A stretch of DNA of 64,000 nt, taken from the NCBI RefSeq assembly GCF_032051675.1, contig NZ_CP116968.1:3100001-3164000 (forward strand), read 5' to 3'. The DNA is from Candidatus Nitrospira neomarina (GTDB lineage Bacteria; Nitrospirota; Nitrospiria; Nitrospirales; UBA8639). Every line of letters begins with the position of its first letter. The first letter of the stretch is position 1. The position numbers were made by a program, and so were the translations under genes. Below are positions 53,214 through 61,459 of the stretch, piece by piece. Under the pieces are notes generated by a model that was not told the DNA's origin, did not search any database, and saw only the letters and a list, made by a program, of their open reading frames with translations.

Positions 53214-53798
53214 ATGAACGTCAAGGAAGTTGAACCGAAGCACATGACATTTTCCCAACCAGACATGTTGATACTTGTCGATAAAAACGATGAAGTCATC
53301 GGCTTTCAGGAGAAAGAGGCCTGTCATGATGGCGACGGCCAATTGCACCGTGCCTTCTCCGTGTTCCTCTTTGACCAAACTGGAAGGCTTCTTCTGCAAA
53401 AGCGCAGCACCCACAAGCGTCTTTGGGGGGATTTCTGGTCAAACAGCTGCTGTAGCCATCCGCGCCCGCATGAGAACACCCGCGACGCGGCCGAAAAACG
53501 TGTTCGTGAAGAGTTGGGCGTCGATTCGTGCCTGCACTTTCTCTTCAAGTTCGAATATCGTGCTCGCTACGATGGAGGTGGTTCAGAGCACGAACTTTGC
53601 TATGTGTACGCCGGTCTCTTAGCCGGAGAGCCGAAGGTAAATGAGTTCGAGATAGGGGCTTGGCGGATGATCTGCGCACAGTCGCTCGACCGAGAGCTCG
53701 ATGAAAAGCCGGGTGACTTTACTCCATGGCTCAAGTCGGAATGGCCGCGCCTGCGAGAGAGTCACTGGGACGCTGTAAAAGGTCTCTTGTCCCTATAA
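53214..53798 (+). CDS. idi: Isopentenyl-diphosphate delta-isomerase, type I
   Basis: About 194 residues. Interconverts isopentenyl and dimethylallyl diphosphate, supplying the primer for the prenyl synthase upstream. It is a Nudix-fold enzyme. LHRAFSVFLFDQTGRLLLQK carries the metal His. WSNSCCSHPRPHE contains the catalytic cysteine, with an additional adjacent Cys, and the metal-binding His. RVREELGV is the Nudix-type helix, and EHELCYVYAG carries the catalytic Glu. It ends in the tryptophan-containing FTPWLKSEW. The ATG at 53214 is chosen over an upstream ATG (53139) because the extra 25 residues are low-complexity; a later ATG at 53244 is also possible. Confidence 0.9.
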   Translation: MNVKEVEPKHMTFSQPDMLILVDKNDEVIGFQEKEACHDGDGQLHRAFSVFLFDQTGRLLLQKRSTHKRLWGDFWSNSCCSHPRPHENTRDAAEKRVREELGVDSCLHFLFKFEYRARYDGGGSEHELCYVYAGLLAGEPKVNEFEIGAWRMICAQSLDRELDEKPGDFTPWLKSEWPRLRESHWDAVKGLLSL

Positions 53799-53867
53799 AA
53801 TGGCTAACAATAGCAACGATCAAGGAAGCTTTTAAGATACCCATTAACTTTGGGCTTGTTTCATTTC

Positions 53868-54075
53868 TCAGTTTTGGCCAGTTTTTGATGAAATTTGATG
53901 GCGGCGTTTGGCTTGGGTCCAACAGTTTTCGATGACATTAACCTTATAGTGTGGATCTGCAAAAATTTTGGGTTAATACGACAGTGCTTGAATTTTGAGT
54001 CATTCAACACATTGTCGCTACGCAAGTCGTTGGAAAAGACAATGCTAACCAGTACGAGTATTTCCGATATATTCT
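53868..54075 (-). pseudogene. Degraded transposase C-terminal tail (IS1595/ISXO2-like)
   Basis: Joining two reverse-strand frames gives FKHCRINPKF, a frame change, then DPHYKVNVIENCWTQAKRRH and a stop at 53868-53870. The I-N-P-x-F and the V-x-V-I-E-x-x-W-x-x-x-K-R pattern resembles the end of IS1595/ISXO2-type DDE transposases, with the catalytic Glu before Trp. No inverted repeats were found. The 53799-54415 gap holds nothing else I can support. Confidence 0.35.
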
Positions 54076-54415
54076 GCAAATTCGGCTTTTGGCATCGAGA
54101 ATTCTTATGATGTAGATCCGTCTCCCCTTTGAGAATAAAAATGACTTGCCATTCGACTGTGGAAGATCGCCTTTATTCTGCACTACGGATCCACTGAAAC
54201 AGAAGGCGAAGCTGAGGTTTTCACCACACAAAGAGCGCAACGGGAGGACTTATAAGCGCAGATATTAGAATGATGTAGGGAAATGGCCCTGCAGAGAAAA
54301 TCTCAATCTTTTGTGCCATTCCCTCTGTTCATCCAAAATTAGTACCGGATCCGATTCTTTACCGATCTTTCTAAACGCCACTAAATGCAAACCCCATATG
54401 TCTTGTTAGAGAAGG

Positions 54416-54730
54416 ATGGTTATGCAAGGCGAAATGCAATTCCCAAAGGACTTTTGGCGCCTCACTCTTCCACGGAAGTTTGATAGGGTAGCTCAAAAAG
54501 AATTCGAGGCTAGAATCCAACAGATCCTATCGGGTGGCTATACTAAGTTAGCGCTGGATCTCAATTTTGTGGCGTTGATTAGTAATTCTGGATTAGGCCA
54601 AATTGCTATGACCTGTTTAGATCTCAAAGCAAAGGGTATTCAGGTGAGCTTCATTGGGATTTCACCAAAAATCAAAGGTATGCTGGACCGACATGGACTC
54701 TCAGATCTTCTTGCCGCTGCACAAATCTAG
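54416..54730 (+). CDS. STAS-domain protein (anti-sigma-factor-antagonist type)
   Basis: A 104-residue single STAS domain. LALDLNFVALISNSGLGQIA matches the L-D-L-x-x-V-x-x-I-x-S-x-G-L segment, with the Ser that SpoIIAA-type proteins phosphorylate. VSFIGISPKIKGMLDRHGLS is the closing strand-helix pair. Such proteins bind and neutralise anti-sigma kinases or act in partner-switching cascades. No kinase or phosphatase partner gene lies nearby. It may start at 54416 or two codons later (54422); GAGAAGG lies upstream of both. It stands alone between two gene-poor gaps (617 bp before, 321 bp after). Confidence 0.82.
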   Translation: MVMQGEMQFPKDFWRLTLPRKFDRVAQKEFEARIQQILSGGYTKLALDLNFVALISNSGLGQIAMTCLDLKAKGIQVSFIGISPKIKGMLDRHGLSDLLAAAQI

Positions 54731-55051
54731 GAGAGTATTTCCTTCTTCGGAGGTAGCAATATTGCCATTCTGTTTGATCCCTTTCGGTCAAATCTGGAAA
54801 CCGCCTCATGTAGACCAATGGAATTTTCACTGATTCACAGACTCATGCAATGGATTAATAGCCAAGCTTGTATAGGCGGCAAATGCCCTGGTGGGGATGA
54901 CGTGCTGCCCCCGGCACAACTGATCGGATTCCGGGTTAGTTAGGACTGGTCAGCAATGAAAGGTTTTTATCCTGAAGGGAGTGCAAAGCAAATCGTCTAC
55001 ATGGTCAGACGCGATAACAACGGGCGGTCAAAACATGGAGCCCATAAAATT

Positions 55052-55127
55052 TGGCTCCTCGGGCAGGACTCGAACCTGCGACCATTCGGTTAACAGCCGA
55101 ACGCTCTACCAACTGAGCTACCGAGGA
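55052..55127 (-). tRNA. tRNA-Asn (anticodon GTT)
   Basis: The reverse strand folds as a complete 76-nt cloverleaf: acceptor TCCTCGG/CCGAGGA, D-arm TAGCTCAGTTGGTAGAGC, anticodon loop CTGTTAA (anticodon GTT, plus-strand positions 55092-55094), T-arm GGTTCGAGTCC, and a genomically encoded CCA end. Confidence 0.96.
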
Positions 55128-55230
55128 ACGAATATTTGTTAAGTGCGAATGTTCTCTTCTAAAAGGTGATCATAACGGGAGTGGCGAATTTCTTCAAGAA
55201 GCGATGAAATTTTTTCAATATTTTTATGGC

Positions 55231-55494
55231 CTAAAACTGAAAATCGGCAGAATCCTCTTCACCCTCATCGGCCTCTGACGCACCCCCATCAGATAACTTC
55301 ACGTAGTGGCGGGCCCAGGATAAATAGATATTGGCACTATCCTTCATCGCATCGCTACCCTTGATAAGTTTACCGACAATTTCCTGATCTCCCCCACTGA
55401 TTTCAATCTCTCGTGCTTTGGTTTCCAATGCATGATGAAAATTTTCCATCTGTTCGGTTAACGTCTGCACATGTTGATTTAAATCGGTACTCAT
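55231..55494 (-). CDS. Small acidic helical protein
   Basis: An 87-residue cytoplasmic protein of no recognised family. It opens MSTDLNQHVQTLTEQMENFH, is heptad-like and probably forms a coiled coil up to about residue 70. It ends in an acidic tail (SEADEGEEDSADFQF). It lies between tRNA-Asn and the oxidoreductase operon on the same strand. The terminator at 55553-55605 separates it from the operon, so it has its own promoter. Codon use is like that of the neighbours, which supports a real gene. Confidence 0.6.
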   Translation of the reverse strand: MSTDLNQHVQTLTEQMENFHHALETKAREIEISGGDQEIVGKLIKGSDAMKDSANIYLSWARHYVKLSDGGASEADEGEEDSADFQF

Positions 55495-55552
55495 TTTATC
55501 TTACCCCTACATCCTGTGCATCCATTAATGGATGACGGTTCGTCAAACAAAT

Positions 55553-55605
55553 AAAAAAGCCCTACGACCAATCACAAGAAGGAGATCGTAGGGCTTTTCG
55601 TCTTT
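55553..55605 (-). terminator. Rho-independent terminator of the oxidoreductase operon
   Basis: On the reverse strand, AAAAGCCCTACGA, a loop, then TCGTAGGGCTTTTTTAT form a strong stem with a T-run directly after the last gene of the operon (stop at 55611). The A-run on the other side makes it bidirectional in appearance. Confidence 0.88.
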
Positions 55606-55610
55606 TAGAG

Positions 55611-55889
55611 TTACCCCTGATAGGCTTGACCCAACTCCGCGGCTTCTCCAGCCTTTTCCATTAAGGTCCCATCTGAATTCACGGCGACCATTTCAATGGC
55701 TTCATGTTTAGCGGCGTCACATACAACTTTACACAGCTCACAACCCTTGCACCGCTCGATATGCACCTCGGCTATCATTTTGTCTGAATTGAGATCCAAA
55801 CAATTAGCTTCCGGGCAATACATGATGCAGAGCCGACAGCCTTTTTTCGCCACACACTTTTCTTCCGTCACTAGGGCAACATTATACAT
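55611..55889 (-). CDS. porD: 2-oxoacid:ferredoxin oxidoreductase, delta (ferredoxin) subunit
   Basis: A 92-residue protein with two [4Fe-4S] motifs: CVAKKGCRLCIMYCP (spacing lengthened after the first Cys) and CKGCELCKVVC. It is the small electron-transfer subunit of the complex and carries electrons from the TPP site to external ferredoxin. It is the last gene of a five-gene operon, 34 bp after the gamma gene. Cysteine spacing in the first motif (C-x5-C-x2-C-x3-C) is unusual but the second is canonical. The acidic, alanine-rich tail is not part of the fold. Confidence 0.87.
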   Translation of the reverse strand: MYNVALVTEEKCVAKKGCRLCIMYCPEANCLDLNSDKMIAEVHIERCKGCELCKVVCDAAKHEAIEMVAVNSDGTLMEKAGEAAELGQAYQG

Positions 55890-55923
55890 CTATCTCTTTC
55901 CTTCGATGATGAGGTTCTGGGTA

Positions 55924-56628
55924 TTACGCAGCAGCGGCTTCTCCAACCATCAACTCCACGTTGTTTTTCTCTGCCCATTCTGCAGCAATTTCATAAGATC
56001 TAGCCACCGTATCCAGATTCTTTTTTAACAACATTTCTTTCTTCGCAAACTTCTTTTTAATGGCTTCGTCCAGTGTTGCCGTACCACCGGAAGCCACAAA
56101 CTTCTTACCAAACCGTTCTTGTAAGGCCAAGTCCAAGCCATTCATGGATACGCACTTCGTGATTCCGGCTACCGAACCAATCATGGTCATGTTTGTGGCC
56201 AATTCAGTCCCTGCAACTTCCAAAGCAATATTCGTCCCTGGGATGTTAAAAACCGACACATTGAGATCTTTGAGTCGCTTCACATCTTCGTCTGACAAAA
56301 GGGGCATGTCGGTATTAATGATTACGAGCCCACCCTCTTTAATCCCTGAATAAAATGGCATCGTGTAACTCTTACCCATCGTAATGACTTGAGGGTGAAA
56401 TACTTGAATCACATCAGGGAACACAAGTTCCCCCCGATCGTAAATTTTCCTCAGTCCTATTCGACAGTAACTCTCGGCTGGCGCCATGCGTTTTTCCGCT
56501 CCAAAGAATGGGTTTGAAATAGCAAACTTACCATCTTTGGATGCCGCCATGGCCATAACATGGGCCGCAGTCACGGCACCCTGCCCTCCCAGACCTGACA
56601 TTCGGATATTGATTCGACGTATAATCAT
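55924..56628 (-). CDS. porG: 2-oxoacid:ferredoxin oxidoreductase, gamma subunit
   Basis: A 234-residue gamma (catalytic-domain III) subunit. INIRMSGLGGQGAVTAAHVM is the conserved G-x-G-G-Q-G opening of the family. Further motifs are NPFFGAEKRMAPAESYCRI, VFPDVIQVFHPQVITMG, and TNMTMIGSVAGI in the segment that contacts the alpha subunit. A lysine-rich helical C-terminus follows (KKKFAKKEMLLKKNLD). It lies 29 bp after the beta gene and 34 bp before the delta gene. Together with alpha, beta and delta it should form a complex that either oxidises a 2-oxoacid or, in the reductive TCA cycle, carboxylates an acyl-CoA using reduced ferredoxin. Confidence 0.88.
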   Translation of the reverse strand: MIIRRINIRMSGLGGQGAVTAAHVMAMAASKDGKFAISNPFFGAEKRMAPAESYCRIGLRKIYDRGELVFPDVIQVFHPQVITMGKSYTMPFYSGIKEGGLVIINTDMPLLSDEDVKRLKDLNVSVFNIPGTNIALEVAGTELATNMTMIGSVAGITKCVSMNGLDLALQERFGKKFVASGGTATLDEAIKKKFAKKEMLLKKNLDTVARSYEIAAEWAEKNNVELMVGEAAAA

Positions 56629-56657
56629 GGAATAGCTCCTCTCACATGTCTCTCCGT

Positions 56658-57566
56658 TTATGCCGTTTGGCCGGCGAGTTGCTTTTTGGCTTCAGCTTTT
56701 CGTTCTTTTTCCTTCGCAGCCAATTCGGCCAATAATTCCTTAGCCGGTTCGCTTACATACTCTTTATAAGCAAACCGTTCGGTTGGCTTTTCAGAATCAC
56801 GCATTTCCTGTAAGCCTTCCATGCTGTTTTTCCCGATTTCCAGGATACATGGCGTATACAATTGGAGATAGGTCGGTCCAATTTCCCGCGCAATATGCAC
56901 AGCGTTTTTAATCACTTTTTCAATGAGATTTGGTTTGCTGACCGTGCAATTCACTACATAGTGGCAGCCGGACTCTCTGGCAATTTCTGGAAGTCGAACT
57001 TTTTCAAAGGTTTTGCCTACCGGGGCCATCTTGGCAACAAAACCCTTTTGCATAAGCCCACTCTCTTGACCACCTGTATTGGCATACAACTCGTTATCGA
57101 AACAAATGGTGGTAAATTTTTCTTGGCGGAACCAGGCCTGCAAGGTCATGTCTAAGCCAATATCTACCGTAGCCCCGTCTCCTGCTAACACCACGACGTC
57201 TTTATGACGATCAGGAAAACGAACCGTTAACGCCCGCTTTAACCCTGATGCAATAGCATTCTGATTGCCGAACAATGAATGAATATTGTGGACCGCCACA
57301 TGTGGAAATACCAAACTGGTACATCCCGTTGAGCCTACCATGACAGTATCCTCTGGATTAGGCAAAGACGCGAGGATATAGCGAAATGCCATGGACTCCG
57401 GACATCCGGCGCAAAGAGAGTGCTCTTCAATGAGTTCCTTTGCGTTACCGATATCTTTCCACCCTCGTTGTTCATTCCCGTACGTCGCCCGTTTGACCAA
57501 ATCCTGGTACTCGGCGGGCATGATGTCAAACAACTCCTCTGCGATTTTTATGCGTTCTTTACTCAT
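56658..57566 (-). CDS. porB: 2-oxoacid:ferredoxin oxidoreductase, beta (TPP-binding) subunit
   Basis: 302 residues. CAGCPESMAFRYIL and VGSTGCTSL provide the conserved cysteines. The TPP/Mg motif is GDGATVDIGLDMTLQAWF, ending at NELYANTGGQESG. NTGGQ at this place is usual in pyruvate-type enzymes, whereas 2-oxoglutarate-type beta subunits more often have a shorter chain and xMTGGQ. GPTYLQLYTPC follows, as in PorB. The lysine-rich tail is probably disordered. It is coupled to the alpha gene upstream (67 bp). Pyruvate is therefore the favoured substrate, but this needs more than motif reading. Confidence 0.9.
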   Translation of the reverse strand: MSKERIKIAEELFDIMPAEYQDLVKRATYGNEQRGWKDIGNAKELIEEHSLCAGCPESMAFRYILASLPNPEDTVMVGSTGCTSLVFPHVAVHNIHSLFGNQNAIASGLKRALTVRFPDRHKDVVVLAGDGATVDIGLDMTLQAWFRQEKFTTICFDNELYANTGGQESGLMQKGFVAKMAPVGKTFEKVRLPEIARESGCHYVVNCTVSKPNLIEKVIKNAVHIAREIGPTYLQLYTPCILEIGKNSMEGLQEMRDSEKPTERFAYKEYVSEPAKELLAELAAKEKERKAEAKKQLAGQTA

Positions 57567-57633
57567 GAGTTTCTCCTTATAGTCGTGATCTGCTTGAATG
57601 CCATACTTTCACAAGATGCTTACCGTTGTTGCA

Positions 57634-58845
57634 TCAACCCCCACGCCCAGCCAACGAAGGTGCCTTGACTCCTAATACAGTTTTAATTTCCGCGGCGATG
57701 ATTTCAGGCGGCATGGTCATTCCCCCACACACGTGGGGACCCGCATGAATCCGTTCATTATTGGGAACCGTTGCGCTCACTTCACGGGCTAACCATCCAG
57801 TGACATTAAATTCAGGAACAATAATGTGCTTGGCATGCTTGGTGGCCTCCCTGATCTCCTCTCCAGGCCATGGCCGCAAGGTTTTAACCTTCACCAAACC
57901 GACCCTAATCCCTTCCTCTTCCAATATCGCGATGGCTTCGCGGCTTTGCGAAACCGCGGTCCCAGAGGCCACCACAATCACATCAGCATCGGTATTTTCG
58001 GTGTCAATTAATCCATCCATCCAACGGATGGTGTGCTTCCTCGACCGCTCAACAGCGGCCCATACCTCCTGCTGCCAGCTTGCATGGGTGGCATAACTAA
58101 TATAGTTACTTTTCATGACAAAAGGATCTCGCATCATGCGAACAGGAGGACATTCCATATCCATACAGGGAACCGGTGACCGATAGGGATCGTACGGTGG
58201 CAAGCACATGTCGACGGGAGTTAGATCTACCATATCTTTCGTATGGGTCACAAAAAAGCCATCGCAGCACAAGGCCAGTGGCAAATGGACATCAGGTTCT
58301 TCCGATACCATGTAGCCCTTGAGGATCCAGTCATAAAAATCTTGGGCGGTTTCCGCATGCCACACCAGCATGCCCGTTTGCATTAAATATGAAATTTCTA
58401 AAGTATCAGGCTGAATGGAGAGGGGAGAGTTGATACCCCGACAGGTCACAATCATCTGAATAGGTAACCGTGCTCCAGCCCACATGGGGAAGTTTTCCAT
58501 AGCACGCATGGTGCCTGGCCCGGCCGTGGTGGTAAATACTCTGGCGCCACCAAAAGCGGCTCCCGCGCATTGCGACATAACGGCAAATTCGCTTTCCCCT
58601 CGGAAGTAATCACCAATATAACCTTCGGCAAAGAGCTCCCCGCACAATGCAGCAGCTTCACTTTGAGGGGTAATGGGATATGCGACCATTATGTCACAGG
58701 AGGCTCGCCGTACGGCCTCTTTTATGACTTCACTTCCGGTAAAGAAAGACGGTGTTCTTGGCGCCTCATTCATCATGTGCCAAGGATCGGTATACACCTG
58801 TTCTTTTTTGTTTTTTTGTCCTATGAAAGAAGCTTGAGCGGCCAT
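57634..58845 (-). CDS. porA: 2-oxoacid:ferredoxin oxidoreductase, alpha subunit
   Basis: 403 residues. Domain I: VIKEAVRRASCDIMVAYPITPQSE, carrying the YPITP motif, then RGESEFAVMSQCAGAAFGGA and FTTTAGPGTMRAMENFPMWA. Domain II: DVIVVASGTAVSQSREAIAI then VGLVKVKTLRPWPGEEIREA and IIVPEFNVTGWLAREV. Length and motifs fit the alpha subunit of the multi-subunit pyruvate/2-oxoglutarate enzymes. An N-terminal extension (about 28 residues) precedes the domain. It is the second gene of the operon after the 208-residue subunit at 58986. In Nitrospira and Hydrogenobacter such five-gene operons serve CO2 fixation by the reductive TCA cycle. Confidence 0.9.
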   Translation of the reverse strand: MAAQASFIGQKNKKEQVYTDPWHMMNEAPRTPSFFTGSEVIKEAVRRASCDIMVAYPITPQSEAAALCGELFAEGYIGDYFRGESEFAVMSQCAGAAFGGARVFTTTAGPGTMRAMENFPMWAGARLPIQMIVTCRGINSPLSIQPDTLEISYLMQTGMLVWHAETAQDFYDWILKGYMVSEEPDVHLPLALCCDGFFVTHTKDMVDLTPVDMCLPPYDPYRSPVPCMDMECPPVRMMRDPFVMKSNYISYATHASWQQEVWAAVERSRKHTIRWMDGLIDTENTDADVIVVASGTAVSQSREAIAILEEEGIRVGLVKVKTLRPWPGEEIREATKHAKHIIVPEFNVTGWLAREVSATVPNNERIHAGPHVCGGMTMPPEIIAAEIKTVLGVKAPSLAGRGG

Positions 58846-58985
58846 GATTTTGACCTCCTTTGTCTGCTTCAGGGTGGAAGACTTCCGATTGTCTTAAACG
58901 ATAATATGAGAATTCATAGATGAAAGTTTCTCAGAACCGTCATTCATCTCTGATTTCTTTCATGTATGATGAAAACCCAGAACAA

Positions 58986-59612
58986 TTACACCAAATCTTT
59001 CGCTGGAGGGGCGACTGATCCCTTTAATTTCTTCACCCAATCCGCCAATCTGATTATCTTATCGGCTGTTGCATCACGAACGGATACCATCGCATCTTCA
59101 TGACCAGCCTGAGCACACATGGCAATCGTGTAGCAATTCGTCCCACCACGAATGATCTTGAGAGAAAGATTGGCCTGATGGCAATGAACGCCCACAAACA
59201 TGCAGGCATCAATTTTATTATGCCAGATAGTCAAATTTGGGTGATTTGGATTTATTTCGATTTCAGGATTAATTTTAGGATATTTCGGTCTATAGTCCGG
59301 CATGGGAATCAGCATGGCATTTTGACAAGAGGAATCCACGCATTCTTTGATGGTTTCATACAAATGACGGATTGCTTTGGCCTTCTTGGCGGCCTTGTCA
59401 TTCCATGCCCACAGGACCAATGGTCCAGGAAAGATCGTGGGCACTTTTGCCGAAAGAAACTGCCTGGCCGCCTCCTCCAACGCTTCCTCTTCGGAAACTA
59501 TGCTACCATGAATATGTCCTTGCCCTGGATCGGGAAGCCTGATCCCCATTGAGGCCGCAGAAGGTGGCAAAAAATGTTCGGGGCCTGGCATTACCCTATA
59601 AGAAGTTGTCAT
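58986..59612 (-). CDS. 2-oxoacid:ferredoxin oxidoreductase, fifth (epsilon-type) subunit
   Basis: A 208-residue first gene of the operon. No cofactor motif is evident. Features are a Pro/Gly-rich N-terminus (MPGPEHFLPPSAASMGIRLP), PTIFPGPLVLWAWNDKAAKK, MLIPMPDYRPKYP, and NLTIWHNKIDACMFVGVHCH then QANLSLKIIRGGTNCYTIAM. The latter part resembles a degenerate domain III-like region of an alpha/gamma chain. Fifth subunits of this size are known in the five-subunit enzymes of Hydrogenobacter and Nitrospira, where their role is not defined. GAGGGT lies before the ATG. The 140 bp to the alpha gene is the largest spacing in the operon. Confidence 0.78.
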   Translation of the reverse strand: MTTSYRVMPGPEHFLPPSAASMGIRLPDPGQGHIHGSIVSEEEALEEAARQFLSAKVPTIFPGPLVLWAWNDKAAKKAKAIRHLYETIKECVDSSCQNAMLIPMPDYRPKYPKINPEIEINPNHPNLTIWHNKIDACMFVGVHCHQANLSLKIIRGGTNCYTIAMCAQAGHEDAMVSVRDATADKIIRLADWVKKLKGSVAPPAKDLV

Positions 59613-59663
59613 CGTACCCTCATGTCTCCATTAAAAAAATTTGACAAATACTATCCGCTCCAC

Positions 59664-59680
59664 CTTCTTACTGTAAGAAG
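59664..59680. promoter_or_regulatory. Palindrome upstream of the oxidoreductase operon
   Basis: CTTCTTA-CTG-TAAGAAG, 52-68 bp upstream of the first gene of the operon. TAAGAAGGC recurs about 125 bp further upstream (near 59801-59811). It could be an operator. The rest of 59613-59972 shows no gene I can support. Confidence 0.4.
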
Positions 59681-59972
59681 GCAATAAAAAAATCTCAAGA
59701 TCGAAAAAGACCCACCTGTCCAAAATATTGGACTTTTTGAGAATATATTTATGAGTCTTTTGCCCTATGAATCAAAATTTTCCTAAATAACCTAGGTTAG
59801 TATAAGAAGGCGCTATAAATATTGTCAATTTGAATATTGTTGATATCAGACGCAAAAATCGATTTCTTAAGGTGAGAGCCCTCATGGCTGTCCACCTTTT
59901 CATTGGTTTGAAAAAGAAAAGACCTAGTAGGAAAAACGAGGAGAGAGAACACCGACGGAAGGCAAATATAGT

Positions 59973-60452
59973 CTATCTGGCTCTGACTTTCAATATGGCA
60001 TACCGCCATCTCGCTTCTCCAGTTATTTTTGGAATCGTGGGAAAAGGCATGGTCAGAGAGAAATCTCTCGCCTGGTTCGGAGGAATTTCCAAAGAGATCT
60101 CTGCGGCCTCTTGCCCAACAATCTCACATTCTGTCATATGGCAGTCCTCAATCGTAGCCTGGATAGTTACTGCTATTATGGTAAAGATTTGAGCTGAATT
60201 TTCAAGCCTCCCGGTCAGCACAAAGGACCGGGAGTTCAGTCCGGGTCGAACCTCCATGTGAGAAAGTTCGGCCTGGCTGGGAGAAATCCGCTGAAATTCC
60301 AACTCCCGTTCCTGAGTATCCTGCCAAATAATGAAGCCGATAGCTCCAAACAGGACAATCAGGATCATCCCCAGAACGCGACGCAATTTTGGCAAATACG
60401 TCGCCATGAAAATCATGATTAATATCAACAGAATAATGGCAATAGGCAGCAT
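59973..60452 (-). CDS. Conserved-looking membrane protein with an extracytoplasmic beta domain
   Basis: 159 residues. Two hydrophobic segments lie at the N-terminus (MLPIAIILLILIMIFMA and LGMILIVLFGAIGFIIW, about residues 1-17 and 27-43). A beta-rich domain follows (SFVLTGRLENSAQIFTIIAV, QAAEISLEIPPNQARDFSLT), similar in outline to FxLyD/DUF-type folds where V-x-G-x-V-x-N-x-S is followed by amphipathic strands. Two cysteines (DCHMTECEI) may pair. No function is recognised. It diverges from cysQ (103 bp apart). The ribosome site is weak. Confidence 0.65.
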   Translation of the reverse strand: MLPIAIILLILIMIFMATYLPKLRRVLGMILIVLFGAIGFIIWQDTQERELEFQRISPSQAELSHMEVRPGLNSRSFVLTGRLENSAQIFTIIAVTIQATIEDCHMTECEIVGQEAAEISLEIPPNQARDFSLTMPFPTIPKITGEARWRYAILKVRAR

Positions 60453-60555
60453 AAATTTTTCAGGCAGTGGGTGGGGGGAAAATTCTCCTTCCTCTCTACT
60501 CCTCTCCTCTTATACTATCGGTTTCCTGAATCCCCTTCTTTCACCGGAGAAAGCA

Positions 60556-61380
60556 ATGCCAGATTTTTCTCATGAAATTGAAATCGCTTCTCACCTGGCC
60601 CGGAAGGCAGGGCAGGTAATCATGAACATCTATAAAAATGATTTTGCGGTCATGTACAAAGGCATTGACGAACCCGTCACCAAGGCCGATCAACAAGCCA
60701 ATGCCCTTATCGTAGATGAATTACACACCCATTTCCCACAGGATTCCATCGTGGCGGAGGAAAGCCCCCTCCCCTCCAAATCTCTGACGACGGGCCGAGT
60801 CTGGTACATAGACCCCCTGGATGGAACGAAAGAGTTTATTGCACGCAACGGGGAGTTTTCTATCATGATCGGACTGACCATTGATGCTCGCAGCAAAATT
60901 GGCGTTGTTTACTGGCCCACGCGTGACCACCTCTATGCCGGCCTGACGGATCAGACGGCTTGGATGGAACACAATGGGGTCCGCCAAAAACTCACAGCTC
61001 TTGCATCCCGACGTCAAACCAGCCTCTCGCTAGTCACTTCTCGATCCCATCGATCCCCAATGCTCTCTATCATTCAACAATCATTGCCCATTCATAATGA
61101 ACAACAGTTGGGAAGCGTGGGACTGAAAATTGGCCAGATTGCCCAAGGAAACGCTGACCTCTACATTGAACCGAGCCCGTATACCAAGGCATGGGATGCC
61201 TGTGCGCCTGAAGCCATTTTGCGAGGAGCCGGCGGGTGTTTTACCGATATCCACGGGAAACCTATCCAATATGGACTCAATAATTTTCGCAATCTTCATG
61301 GGTTGGTCGGAAGTACTCCAGATATTCATCAACATGTCATTCAAGTCTTGACGGGTCGATGTTCCTCGTGTGAAGGTTGA
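60556..61380 (+). CDS. cysQ: 3'(2'),5'-bisphosphate nucleotidase, CysQ family
   Basis: 274-residue inositol-monophosphatase-fold phosphatase that dephosphorylates 3'-phosphoadenosine 5'-phosphate to AMP in sulfur metabolism. Metal-site motifs are EPVTKADQQAN, AEESP, and WYIDPLDGTKEFIARNGEFS, the D-P-x-D-G-T signature. YTKAWDACAPEAILRGAGG is the second metal motif (W-D-x-x-x), followed by DIHGKP. The ATG at 60556 is chosen because GGAGA lies about 6 nt upstream and the family N-terminus (HEIEIASHLARKAGQVIM) follows at once; the open frame extends 75 codons upstream without support and overlaps the divergent membrane-protein gene. Confidence 0.9.
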   Translation: MPDFSHEIEIASHLARKAGQVIMNIYKNDFAVMYKGIDEPVTKADQQANALIVDELHTHFPQDSIVAEESPLPSKSLTTGRVWYIDPLDGTKEFIARNGEFSIMIGLTIDARSKIGVVYWPTRDHLYAGLTDQTAWMEHNGVRQKLTALASRRQTSLSLVTSRSHRSPMLSIIQQSLPIHNEQQLGSVGLKIGQIAQGNADLYIEPSPYTKAWDACAPEAILRGAGGCFTDIHGKPIQYGLNNFRNLHGLVGSTPDIHQHVIQVLTGRCSSCEG

Positions 61381-61459
61381 CACCTTTTTCCGGCAATTCT
61401 TAGAATTCGTTCCTTAATACTTTCTCAGCGCCTTTGGCCACTATCACTCTCACACAATC

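Noticed and set aside
54004-54240. 78-codon reverse frame in the gap before the STAS gene
   Set aside because: It covers the transposase-like remnant out of frame and has no independent support.
60331-60555. Upstream 75-codon extension of cysQ
   Set aside because: It overlaps the divergent membrane-protein gene, while the ATG at 60556 has GGAGA upstream and starts the family N-terminus.
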